From the NCBI GenBank assembly GCA_013400155.1, contig VXBM01000867.1:227400-291399 (forward strand): DNA of 64,000 nt. Reading direction: 5' to 3'. Within the stretch, counting starts at the first letter, position 1, and each line of letters starts with the position of its first letter. The position numbers and the translations under genes are program-made. The stretch is from Helopsaltes ochotensis. Taxonomy: Eukaryota; Chordata; Aves; Passeriformes; Locustellidae. Below are positions 12,988 to 23,708 of this stretch, piece after piece. A model generated the notes under the pieces. It worked only from the letters and a program-made list of their open reading frames with translations. It was not told the DNA's origin and did not search any database.

Positions 12988-13305
12988 AAAAAAAAAAATA
13001 AAATCGACAAACAAACAAAACTCCAAAACCAAAAATCCTAAAAACCCCCCAAAAAACAAAAAAACTGGCCAAGCAACCAATCAACATAGCAAGGAAGCAA
13101 TAAAAAAAACCCAAATCACCAAAATCCAACCAAACAAAAAACCAGCCCCCAACAACAATCACCCCAAAAAATGAAGAAAAAACAAAAGCAAACAAATGAA
13201 AAACCAAAACAAACAAAAAAACACCCAAAAAACCAACCCCAAACAAACAAAAAAACAAACCACCAAAAAGGCCCTCCCCCCCAAAAAAAGAAAAAACCAT
13301 AAACG
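12988..13305 (+). repeat. Long A/C-only low-complexity tract (~318 bp)
   Basis: It starts with a pure A run and continues as irregular mixtures such as 'caaacaaacaaaactcc', 'aaaaacccccc' and 'aaaccaaccccaaacaaac'. G is almost absent over more than 300 bp and T is rare. The 107-codon minus-strand frames at 12986-13439 (F/G/V-rich) are translations of this tract and not genes. It is irregular rather than tandem. It is the longest of the A/C tracts in the window. Confidence 0.95.
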
Positions 13306-16300
13306 TCAAAATAGGAAACTATGACATATGGAGTCATAATCATAACTTTTTTACAGTTTTTACAGGTGTATCTTTGTCTATGGAGATGTCCACTTTTATA
13401 CCTATTTGTACAATTGAAGATGGTGCTGCTTATAGACATCCTACTGGAAGAATCACATTAGACAAAGTCAGGTCATTTAGCTCTTACAAATCACTTAGCT
13501 GTTAATATCTTCACTGGAAAAGAAGCACAGATATTGAAAACTGAGAATTGTGTATGGCTCATATTAGTAAAAAAAAAATAAGAATACGAATATCACCCTT
13601 GTGTCTTTCACAGTCATGAGGGCAAAACTTTTGAGGTGGGGTCCAGCCAAATACAGGTCGGTGACATATTGGCAGCTAAAGGGAAAAGAAAAAAGGATAA
13701 GCAGAGAATGAATGAGCTGTGAATGTTTTAAGTGAGTGTTTATTTGTGAGTTTGCAGTGGTGTTGAGGTAAGATCTTATTAACCAGTATAGCTCTACGTG
13801 TGTAGAAGGAATATATCTGTTCATTACACATATATTTCAATTTGTGCATCCACGTAATGCATGTTTGATAAAGATATACAGAGCATGGTATCTCCCTATA
13901 TGTTGACTCATATATGTTTGTTAGTATGTATATATATGCATTCAACAAGAAAGACAAACATATTTAAGCTGTAAGAATCAGCCTCGACAGCACCAGTGAT
14001 ACAACACAGCTGTTTTAATTATTGTATTATAATAGCTCTAGATTTTCCAAGTAGGAAAAAAAAAAAAAAGGCGGGAAAAGGCAGATGCAAGTGGATGCTG
14101 TTAAGGAATGACAAAATTTATGACATTTTTAAAACGTGACACACTGGACCTGAATTCTCAGTGGAATGAGGAGACAAAGCTATTGAGTCTTAGTGTCCCA
14201 GTACAAACAAGCGCAAAATGTTTGTTTTCCAGAAACAGTTTCTGATTTTCACTGTTCAGTGCGCTGCTAAGGTGTCCTGCTCCTCTTGCACTGAGCTATG
14301 TGAACCATGAAAGCAACTTGCTGCCACGTTGCTTCATTGGTATTTAGAAGCTCTCATATTCATAGACTCAAATTTGAAGATTTTGGCACATCTCTAAGTA
14401 AGCAAACAAACCCTTGCCTAGTCCATTTCAGCAAAACCATAGAATCCTGGAAAAGTCCAATGGACAATTCATATGAATTTAGAACCTTTTTGAAGGATTT
14501 CAATAGTTGTTTGTGTATCTTCTTACTAAAAAACATTTAGAAAACCACTGCGCTTGAAGCAGATAACCCAAGGCTGATGGAGTTAAAGCTACTTTACTTC
14601 TTAAAAATATTTTCAATTGACACAAGAAAACATCACTTTTATGAGAAGTCATCTGAATTTGGGACCATAAATCTTCACATGTCCCTGAATCTTTAGTTAG
14701 TGGACTATCTGTTTATAAAAACTTTAACCACAGTAAAATGTGAATCAAAGAGCAACATTGAAGCACTTTTGCACCCTCATATTCAGAAGCTTTTGAATAA
14801 TTAGATTTTATCAAAATCTCCTGAGTCTGAAATAACTATGCTACAATATACTGACAAAATTTTAAAAAAACTATAACATCATATATTCTTACAATTGCCA
14901 ACAATTCAATTAGTACAGTTGGAAAATTATTGTTTATTAGACATTCCACAGTGTATGAGTCTATGTGAGCTGCTTGCCTTGTGCCTGCTGCAATTGTAAA
15001 ATAAAATCTATTAGCATAAACCTCCTCTCTGGTTTCACTGTTTTTGCAAGAAGGAGAAACATGCAGATGAGTCATCACAGCACCTTGGCAAGTGGTAACT
15101 ATGTTCTTACCACTGGATTGACCACAATGGTTATGTCTCTAACAAACCCTTTCCTGCTACAAATGTACACATTTTTAACAGCAAAGAATTATGTTCCTGA
15201 AATTTTAATCTTCATTCAGTGAAAAATAAGAAAGAGCTTTCTACCTATTGATGGAAGCATGATAAGTATTGTTTTTTCTGTTTCACCTGAAAGCAGAGCT
15301 CCTGAGAATACTTAAGAAAATTTTAAAAATATGGCAAAATTTCACAGCCCCAGACAAAATTTCTCTCATAACATTAGTTACAGGACTCTTATGCAGAGTT
15401 TGCTGCTTCACTGAAATCCAGTGACATGGCTACACATTACACAACCAACAGTTAGACATAGCACATTAAATCCTTCTTGCACTAGACAGCTACAGACACT
15501 GCCCTACAGAATCTTCTCCCCTGAGACACCTTTACTGAAAGGATGGCAGAACTACTGCAAGAATGTCTGCTAGCTACTAAGTTCTGCCACTACAGATGTA
15601 TCTGGAGGTCACTGGGCTGTCAGCTGACCAGAGTTACTGTGATGGGTCTGTTCTGCTCACCTTGTTTGAGGGTTTGAGGTGGGGTCTGAGTCAATGAATA
15701 CCCTACCCGGTTAACCGCACTGTCCTGCCAGGCTGCTGGTGCCTCTGTTCTTGTAGGGAAACCCCACCCTTACTACTGTTGGACAGGACTCTCTTCTGCA
15801 GTAAAAATCATTTTTATTCTGCTCTGCATTGTGGACTTAACAGTTATTCTCAAATAAACTTACTGTAATAGCAAATTTCTTTATGTAGACCAGATCTAAA
15901 TGGATTTCTTATTTTTTGAATTGGAGGTTTGATGGAGGTCACCATCTATAATCTGGAAAATCCTTTGCAGTATGGATATAACATGTAGAGAATTAATAGT
16001 AGAGTTGTGTGAAGCATTTGCAATGAGCTAGACAGTACAAAATTGACCTCTCTGGGGATTTCGTTACGAAGTGAGAAAAGTAGACTTGTGTTACCAAGAG
16101 TTTTTTAGTGTTTGCTGGTGATACAGGTCAACCTTGACACCTCGTGTTTTGCTTTGCAAGTCAAGCAGTGTTTGCAAGTTCTTGTGGCTTATATGCCACA
16201 TCTGATGTAATATTTTGTTACTACATTTTGGTTTGTCTATCTAAATAGATTTCAACTAAGGGCTTAGGACAGAGAAAGTGCATTTAAATAGCTTGAAATT

Positions 16301-16374
16301 GAAGGAAAAATTGTCAGGAGTATCAGTGAAGAAATATCAGAATGTTTCTCATAAAAAGAACAAAACCCAGTATT
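13306..16374. other. Unique AT-rich DNA, no gene seen
   Basis: No gene is recognised. There is a short A run at 14056-14069. Words at 14366-14460 ('catagactcaaatttgaag', 'accatagaatcctggaaaag') faintly resemble the reverse-complement tips of LINEs but are too degraded to call. The frames at 14307-14540 and 14965-15222 have no domains. Confidence 0.55.
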
Positions 16375-16569
16375 TTATTAAAGACAGCAAGTGGGATAGC
16401 CCAGGTGTCTATTAATCTGTTTTCTAATATCAGTGAGAGGAGAATAATAGAAAGAGTTGTATGGAATTCAATTGAAAAAGAATCAAAGGATCAGAATACA
16501 TTTAATGCCAGACAACAGGATCTAATGGAAAATAGGTCTTGTCATAAAATCCTGAATTCATTTTTTTGA
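16375..16569 (+). mobile_element. Fossil CR1-like LINE, reverse transcriptase part 1
   Basis: The translated frame contains, in order, ISERRIIERVVWNSIEKESKD, then QQDLMENRSCHKILNSFF. This matches in order and spacing the N-terminal reverse transcriptase region of CR1-clade LINEs, where a 'K(I/V)ME(R/K)I(I/L)' motif is followed by a 'QHGF..GKSCLTNL..FYD' motif. The conserved residues are only partly kept (for example RSCHKIL in place of KSCLTNL), and stop codons follow at once. It is therefore an old, inactive copy. The next conserved motifs appear only at 18119, on the other side of inserted repeats. The assignment is from motif memory, with no search. Confidence 0.55.
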
Positions 16570-16763
16570 TAAGAATTCAAGTTTGATTGACAAAGAACCT
16601 ATGTACATGCAGCATTCTGAGAGTTATTCCAGGATTTTACTTCCTGGGGAAAAAGGAATAAAGCCGTGAATTATGCCAAGAAGGCACATGGAAATGAATT
16701 TATAATTGGTGGACACTCAGTGTTAATTGGACATCAACAAACTGACATTTGATCTGGACAAGC

Positions 16764-17180
16764 TGTGTGGGAACCCTAAAAACGCCCTCAGGGAAACTTG
16801 CAGGCTTTGCCCTGGAAAGATTTACCATAGAGTTCCCTGCCTAGGCTGAAAGAGAAGACTTCCTTCATGGTGTCTTGCAAAACTACTGCCAATTTACCTT
16901 GGATTGCTTCCTTCATTGGTCACTTACCCTGCCCTCCCCACTTGTTTATCCCTCATCCCCCCATAGGTTTGCTGCCCCTTGCCCTGCCTTTGTACCGCCC
17001 CTGCACCCTCAGGCAGGTTCCTGCACTCCAGACTGAAGCCAGTGCAAACCACATGGTCCTTTTTCTTCTGTCCATGATCCCTCCAGCATGCTGAAATAAA
17101 CCTTGCTGGAAAATATCATACAGGAGGCCTTTCCTGTCCTTCCTCCACTGAGGCACGTGTGTGTGCATGGGCTTGAAATG
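16764..17180 (+). mobile_element. Probable avian endogenous retrovirus LTR fragment
   Basis: The stretch begins with a TG dinucleotide ('tgtgtgggaaccc') and contains an 'attggtcac' CCAAT-like block at 16914. A C-rich promoter-like section with 'ttgtaccgcccctgcaccct' follows at 16989-17008. A polyadenylation signal in 'gaaataaaccttgctggaaa' lies at 17093-17112, followed by a 'ggcctttcctgtccttcctcc' U5-like block. This order of elements fits avian gammaretrovirus-like LTRs as I remember them. It sits inside the older LINE fossil and directly upstream of a CR1 copy. The 3' limit and target duplication are not clear. The frames at 16867-17293 inside it are incidental. Confidence 0.45.
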
Positions 17181-17271
17181 GCTGTTCCTGTGGCCTCCTC
17201 TGAATGGCTTCTGAAGGAGAGGCTTCGAGAAGGTAGCACCATTTCTCTATGCTGCCATGATGCTACAAAGC

Positions 17272-18063
17272 TGGACTGATGGGCCAAGACCATCTATGTG
17301 AGGTTCAATAAGGCCAAATGCTGGCTCCTGTCCTTGGTCACAACCTCAGACAGTGCTCCAGGCTGGGAGCAGAATGGCTGGAAAACTGCTCAGAGGAAAA
17401 AGGACCTGGAGGTGCTGGCTGACGGTTCAACATGAGCCAGTGTGTGCCCAAGAAGGCCAGCAGCATCCTCGGTCCTATCAAAAATACTATGGCCAGCAGG
17501 ACCAAGGCAGCGATTGTCTCCCTGTACTCTACACTGGTGAGGCCACCTTGAATCCTGTGCCCAGTTCTGGCCCCTCACGACAAGAATTGAGGAGCTGGAG
17601 CGAGTCCAGAGAAAGAGCAACAGAGCTGGAGTCTGGAGGGTCTGGAGCATGAGTCCTGTGAAGAGTGGCTGATGGAGCTGGGAGTGTTTAGCTTGGAGAA
17701 AAGAAGGCTTGAGGGTGACCTTATTGCTCTCTACAATCGCCTGAAAGGAGTCTGTAGCCAGGTGGGGGTTGGTCTCTTCTCCCAGTCAACCAGCAACAGG
17801 ACAAGAGGAAACGGCCTTAGGCTGTGCCAGGGGAGGTTCATGTTTGACATCAGGGAGATGTTTCATCTTCACTGAAAGATTTAAGCATAGGAACAGGCTG
17901 CCTAGGGTGGTAGTGGAGTCACCATCCCTGATAATGCTAAGGAATGACTGGACATGACACGTAGTACTCTGGTTTAGTTGACAAAATGGTGTTTGTTCAA
18001 AGGTTGGATTTGATAATCTGGGAGGACTTTTCCAACCTTAATGATTCAATGATTCTATTCTAT
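17272..18063 (+). mobile_element. CR1 LINE, 5'-truncated 3' end (~790 bp)
   Basis: This is the 3' part of a CR1 retrotransposon: the C-terminal end of ORF2 followed by the short 3' UTR. ORF2 signatures survive in different frames, including FSLEKRRLEGDLIALYNRLK (from about 17690), GLFSQSTSNRTRGNGLRL (from about 17772) and, after a frameshift near 17870, RNRLPRVVVESPSL. The element ends with 'ttggatttgataatctggg', 'acttttccaacctt' and degenerate 'gattcaatgattctattcta' units, the typical CR1 3' terminus. There is no poly-A tail, as expected for CR1. The 5' truncation at about 17272 is typical of incomplete reverse transcription. Several stops and shifts make it inactive. Its 3' UTR closely resembles the copy at 59611-59720, so both belong to one subfamily. 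Confidence 0.93.
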
Positions 18064-18118
18064 AGCATTTGAAAAAAGACCTCTCTATGGTGACCCATCA
18101 TCAAAGAGAAAGCTAACC

Positions 18119-18215
18119 GGAAGAGTTCCACCAGGATCAGTGTCAAACCTAGTTCTATAAATCGACTTTGCAAGTGATGTTAAATACACAGATAATAGTG
18201 ATAAAGTTTTCCACA
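18119..18215 (+). mobile_element. Fossil CR1-like LINE, reverse transcriptase part 2
   Basis: In one frame the segment reads GRVPPGSVSNLVL, then a stop, then FASDVKY. This fits LINE reverse transcriptase motif B (G-V-P-Q-G-S-V-L-G-P) followed closely by the FADD catalytic motif C, with the second catalytic aspartate kept and the first replaced by serine. The two motifs are closer than in an intact enzyme, so the sequence between them was lost. I infer that it is the continuation of the copy at 16375-16569, split by later insertions. Confidence 0.5.
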
Positions 18216-18454
18216 AAGACTAGTGGAATAATAAATAACAATTGGAATAAGGAATTCAAACAGAGACATCTGCTCTGCAAGACCCATGGTTCTAACTAGC
18301 TTACTGAAAGCAAGACTCAGAGTGGGTTGATTTTATTGCAAATAAATCTTCATGGGAAGAAGATGGTAAATCCTGAAAGACAGTTTAACCAGGGAAAAAA
18401 GAGTAAAACAAAAATCAATGATAGAGCATTCTAAGTCAAGCAAATTTGCACTAG
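18216..18454. other. Degenerate sequence between LINE fossil and poly-A, no gene seen
   Basis: It may be further decayed LINE sequence, but I cannot see motifs. It ends at the A64 tract. No coding region was identified. Confidence 0.4.

Positions 18455-18518
<64 letters not shown>
18455..18518 (+). repeat. Pure poly-A tract, 64 bp
   Basis: Sixty-four uninterrupted A, flanked by 'cactag' and 'gattatttgg'. CR1 elements do not end in poly-A, so this is not the tail of the neighbouring CR1. It could be the tail of a retroposed transcript, a microsatellite expansion or a homopolymer length error in the assembly. The 78-codon minus-strand frame 18333-18569, with a long run of F, is its translation and not a gene. 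Confidence 0.97.
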
Positions 18519-18520
<2 letters not shown>

Positions 18521-20310
18521 TTATTTGGATAGTCCTGTCCCTTTTGCTTATATGTAAGCAGACCAACATGAATGATTCCTAATGTGGCATTTGTGGCAGC
18601 TCCATGACCTCCTTAATTTGATAGACTGCCTTAATTATAAGTCTTCAGGAAATTAATTATGCCTGAAGTTTTTTCAGCACATTACTCAATTTTTACATTC
18701 AGCATGGTGTCCTTTAAGCTTTTTAGTCACAAACAGTTGTTTACAGCCAGCTATGCCACCTGTTACTTGTCTTAGCCTGTTGCATGAGGATACAGAATCT
18801 TAAAGAAATATTGATAGAAACCTTGGTTTAAAATGCTTTTGAAGCATTGTTGAGCCCTTTTTTCCTTACATTGATATAACTGCTTTCCTTCTACTATCAT
18901 CAGTGGTGAAAACTTGTTAAAATAAAATTTTAAAAGATTGGCTTTAAAATTCTTGAAAGCTGGATAAGGACTTTGACACAGCACCTGCAGCAGTTAAGGT
19001 AATTTTTCTTTATTAATTTTTAAACAAGAGATTATTTCATTCTGGGATACATGAGGACACTGTCTTCAAGACCTTGAAAAAAATTGAATGTTGGGTCTCA
19101 TTAGTACTGTCAGGCAGCAAGATAATGATTTGAGAAGTAGCTCATGAATGAGAATAATTTTAAAGTAATTCCTTTGTTTTATATTTTAAAGGTTATTATG
19201 AACAAAGAAAATGTGCAAACTCTGTCTTTCCCAAAATGTATCAATATTAGAATAGGAGAGTGCTTTGCAATTTAAACTAGAATAATTGCTCTACCAGACC
19301 ATGAGGCTGTAGTAGAGACCCAGTCTCAGCTCAACTTTGAATCCTGATTTTTTAGCTGCAAGGAGACCTCAAATCCAATACTGATTGCAGTCCAATAACC
19401 TTTGGACCCTCAAAGTCTCTTCAGGTCAGAAATACAGTATATTACTGTAGTAAAATAAGAGTCAAGACAGAGAGGAAGTGTTCCCTCTCGTCTGTCACTG
19501 CTATTCTGCTTGGTTGTGTCTTCAGAGAGTGGGCAAATGAGCCCCTTCATTTTAAGCATAACTAATTCAGATACATCATGATAAAAGCATGGACAAATTT
19601 GCTGTTTTGAAACATAATGCAAATTTTTGTTTTATATTTAATCTCTATTAGCTATAAGGAAAAAGCACCAATACCTGAACTGAACAAAAGCAAATTATAT
19701 AAGGAAAACCAATACATTAAAAAGAAACTAGTTATTTTCTGTGGACAAACATAATATCCCTTAAAACAGCCTAATCTTCAAACACATGTTGCTCAGTTTG
19801 GTCTGAAACTCAGGAGTCTATATAGTCTGTCCTCTGTAGGCTCAAAAATGGAGGCAACCAGAAATATTAGGAATCCCAAATATGTAAGTCAAGAGGTTTA
19901 TATCACATGGAATTGAAGATTCATTCTCAAATCTTGATAATAATTATTATTAATCAGGATGATGAAACCATTGAAGTATCTATCTCATGCCATTTGTTTA
20001 ACAAGGCAGTTTAGGAATGCTGCCATCTGTTATTATGTACTACAGTGATTAGAGGCAGACGAAACTGAAGAACTCCATTTCAGCAGACTGCAGATCATGA
20101 ATATAAGTCAACAAAACATACTGAGCAAAAAAAATCTGCAGTAATGGAAAGAAACTACCATATTAAAGTAAATAATTGTACAGCATCTTACCACTGAGTA
20201 TCTAACTCCAGAATATAAAAAAGAATCTAATGAACAAACTCCTCACTTATAACAATGCCTTACAAAGTTATGACAGAGTTATGGGGAGGTATAACAGTAT
20301 AATATTGTTT
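18519..20310. other. Unique AT-rich DNA, no gene seen
   Basis: No gene, RNA or repeat is recognised. The frames at 18772-18984 and 19410-19622 are short and have no domains. Confidence 0.6.
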
Positions 20311-20436
20311 AAAAAAACAAAAAACAAAAAACAACAAAAACCACACACAACAAACAAACAAACAAACAAAACCTCAAAAAAAACCCCCAAAAAACAAAAA
20401 CAAAACAAACAAACAAAAAAAACCCCAAAAGAAACA
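20311..20436 (+). repeat. A/C-only low-complexity tract (~126 bp)
   Basis: It begins with an A run and continues as 'caaaaaacaaaaaacaac', then (caaa)n, then 'aaaaaacccccaaaaaac' mixtures. G is absent until the end. It is the same type as the tracts at 12988 and 43378. The lysine/threonine-rich end of the frame 20230-20442 is its translation. Confidence 0.95.
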
Positions 20437-23400
20437 AGTTAAAACCAGTTTCATTTCCAGCAAGCTACTTAGAAATTTTTCCCCTCACCTATCTATTCTA
20501 GACTGTTCTCTTTTAATTGAACCATGACATATATGAATGGGAGAAGGAGTGCATTTCTAGTTTAAATTTCAGTCAGGGGAAGTTCTAGCCTGAAGTTCTT
20601 CTCTGAGATCTTTTTCACCTACAACAGAGTGGGGATGCATGGTTAAGGCTCAGCCCAGTCCTCAGGAAGGCTTAGGGCTCAGAGAGAGGTCATGCCCAGA
20701 GCCCCAGCAGGAGTGGGGCTACAAATGGGTCACCTGCAATCTGTTTTCTACACACTTTTTGTGTGTTTTTTTCCCTCATCCCACAGAGTGAAGCTCAGGA
20801 AGTCCTTCCCAGGTCTGCACAATAAGGCTTCATCCCCCAGCGGTGCTGTGTCCTCTGCACACAGGAGTGCTAAAGGTGCTCAGCTCTATCCCATTCTCTA
20901 CAGTCCCAGCAGCAACACAGCAGGCAGGGCTGAAGATCATTTGCCACAATTTTTGTTTAGACAAAGTACTGCACGGTATCGTTATGCTTGTGAACTACTA
21001 ATTTTGCACTGGAGGCCTCTTTCTCCCATCATTCACACTGACTGCCATGGGAACTCCATTGCTGTCACTACATCACCCTTGTTCCATCAGGCACTGGAAT
21101 CTAAACCTGAACCTGCTACACTGCCTGGTGCAAAAAAGGATTCAAACCACAGCAGATTTAGAGAATATTTCTGATGTTTTTATCATCAGTGATTGAGATT
21201 TTCTGAGCATGTGAACTTCTCATGAAAATAACAAGGTTTTGTAACAATCTTTTGAATTTAAAATGTCACCTCCCCTGAAATGCAGCCTTTCCTCATTTAA
21301 GACAATATTTAAATTAAATTCCTCATATGACAATGTTTTAGTGCCATCCGGAAGACTGCTTCTGGAATAAGGCTAGACTGTACCTAGGCACCAGCTTTTG
21401 GGGCAAACACAAAAAATTATATCAGGCTTATTGTGTTATTTTATGCAGTCCTCAAAAATGAGAGTCACTGCAACTGTAAGTGTTCAGTTTGAATAGAGTC
21501 TCTACCTGTTTGGCAAGACCCTATTATGATCTAAATACATTGTTGGCCTGGTCATAGTCTCTTGATAATGAACTGCATAAAGCAAGGATTAATTCATTGT
21601 TAACTGCTTTATCTCCAACTATGCAGACATTGCAAATTCATTTGCATTTCAAAGCAGGGATTTGCTCAAAACATTCAGATTGGCTTGAGAACACCTGCTT
21701 TTCAGATGCAGCAAATAAGGTACACACTGTTTCTGAAAGGCAAATTTCAATCTTATAACGAAATTCAGTATATCAGAAACAGAAGGAAGGAAAAAGGCAA
21801 TAGTAAATAACATCAGTTTTGAAATGTGTAAGCAGCATTCTAGAGATACGGGTTTTTTTCCCCTATACTAATGCATAATTAGGAGACTGAGGTTTTTGCC
21901 GGGCCTGAAGTCACTTCAGCAGCAGGACAGAAGCATCAGCAAGAGGGGAGAGGCGTGGGGTTTGCAGCACTCTCACATGACTGGCACCTCATTGAGGAGC
22001 TGCCCAAAGAGCAGCTGCAGAGAAGAGTAAATGTGCTGCCTCGCAGCTCCTCATCTTCCTCGCACATGGAGACGGCACGTTAAAGGAATAAGAAAAAAAA
22101 ATGTAAACAGTATTTCAAGCAGTACTGGCAGAAATGTAGAAAACAACTGAAAACCTTAAAGCCTTCTACATGGTGTGCATAGGAAACACAGAGTGAAGGA
22201 GTGCCAGGGCATCTGGAAATGATCTGGCTGAATTTTTAAAAGCCTGGAAGTAACCATCAGGAAATGTTTGACTCAAAAATGTAGAATGACACAGTGTGTA
22301 TTGCATCTTTCAAGAATCCAGAAAACTTAAATTCTGTCTTTTATTTGACTGAACATTGATATATAAATAAAATTATCTGAGTTTTATATCTTGACTTAGG
22401 TTTTTTAAATAATATGCAATTTTATTTAATTTCTATATGTGTATTGGAAGGGGGACATGGTGACTCAACACCAAGAGGTGATTGATATTCTGTCTGTCTT
22501 TTAGAGACACTGCTTAACTTCTGCAGTTAACCCAACATGCTTCATTTACCCCTTTCTGAAGCAGGATATTTATCTCAAGAAGAAAAACAAAACTTAACCA
22601 TTTATGTTTAATGAATACTTGCATAGAAAGTATTACATGTATGTGCACTCCTATGAGTAGAGACTGAACACTATTTTTCATAAACCCAATGTTACAATAC
22701 TCACTGCCAACCAAAAGAAGGTGCCCACAGTGCATCTGAGAGCCACACCAATGCTCGCACATGCAATAACTAATAAAATAATCCTTTGTAATAACTTTAT
22801 TGAATTGAAGATAGATGTCTCCAATAGTTTTCTTGCTTGCACATGTGAGAAACATTAAGTACTTGACTGTACCAACTTTAATACTGTGCCTGTAGAATTA
22901 TAACACTTTTGAGGGAAACTTACCTTTGAATTGATTGTTCAAATCTAAGACGGTTCAAGAGATTTTAGCCTACGCCTGGTTGGAAAGTTAAATCTTAAAA
23001 ATGGACCTTCAAATACGAGATTTAAAAACTGAATTTTCCTGGCCATCAGGAAATTTTCCCTCATGGGGAAATTCTCATGGATCTCCTCCGTTTGATCCTC
23101 AGACTTTCACTTGGTGAGATTATTGCATCTTCAGGAGAACAACTATGGATGTGGAGTAGATTCCTCCCATCAAAAGTGGGGCCATAGGCACCTGTGTTAC
23201 AAGGACAGCCAGCTGTGGCTGTCCGGAAGGTGTAGGTCAGTTGTTTTTTCTGCACAACCCTCTGCAAGAGCCTTTAACTTCGGATATGAGATTGAGAGAA
23301 TGAGCTGATCATTTCACATTGTTTCCCATAAATCACCTTACTGAGAGGCCCAAATTTTAATGCGGTGATTCAAAAACTATATTTCCATAAGTAATCCCAC

Positions 23401-23548
23401 AGCCACCTAGACTTTCTGAATTTGAAGGCACAGTAGCAGACAAATGTGAAAAGAAATATGTCTTCAGTGAGGAAGTATAATTGTATTCTATGGGGACATG
23501 GAGTTTGTTTGTTGCTTTTTTTTTCTTTATTCACATCAGTTAATTGTA
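20437..23548. other. Unique DNA; one regulatory-like stretch, no gene seen
   Basis: The 160-codon frame at 20692-21174 has no recognisable domain. It contains low-complexity S/P-rich segments and lacks a conserved start context, so I do not call it a gene. The 113-codon minus-strand frame at 22514-22855 is likewise unrecognised. A regulatory-looking stretch at about 21540-21740 is listed separately. Confidence 0.5.
21540..21740. promoter_or_regulatory. Possible conserved non-coding element
   Basis: The stretch is rich in distinct transcription-factor words: 'ggattaattcattgtt' (homeodomain/SOX-like), 'tcatttgcattt' (octamer ATTTGCAT, POU-type) at about 21639-21650, and 'attgcaaattcat'. It has complex, non-repetitive composition unlike the surrounding simple AT-rich DNA. 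This is pattern-based inference; conservation is not shown. Confidence 0.2.
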
Positions 23549-23606
23549 GACAATTTCCTGAGGTCCCTAACAAAAGATATTATTCTGTGATTCTGTGTTT
23601 CTATTA
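23549..23606 (+). mobile_element. CR1 LINE 3' tip (short)
   Basis: 'gaggtccctaacaaaagat' followed by 'attctgtgattctgtg' fits the last ~55 bp of a CR1 element ('aggtcccttccaac' then 'attctgtgattctg' repeats). It is very short, with no coding remnant upstream. Confidence 0.45.
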
Positions 23607-23666
23607 ATAATGGCTAGAACTAGAGTTCTCAGAAAATATTTTCTGTCTTGTGAAGGCAAACTTAAA

Positions 23667-23708
23667 TTAAAAACAAAAACAAAAACAAAAAAAGGGAAAA
23701 CAAAACAA
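23667..23708 (+). repeat. (CAAAAA)n A/C simple repeat
   Basis: Short tract of 'aaaaac' units, interrupted once by 'ggg'. It lies just downstream of the CR1 tip. Confidence 0.85.

Noticed and set aside
12986..13439. F/G/V-rich membrane-like proteins of 107 codons on the minus strand
   Set aside because: They are translations of the A/C low-complexity tract and only look like membrane segments.
14366..14465. CR1-tip-like words ('catagactcaaatttgaag', 'catagaatcctgg')
   Set aside because: Too short and diverged; the expected following CR1 sequence is missing.
17353..17957. Open frames that could be read as a small gene
   Set aside because: They are pieces of the decayed CR1 ORF2, split by stops and a frameshift.
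20692..21174. 160-codon open frame
   Set aside because: Low-complexity S/P-rich composition without any known domain or conserved start context.
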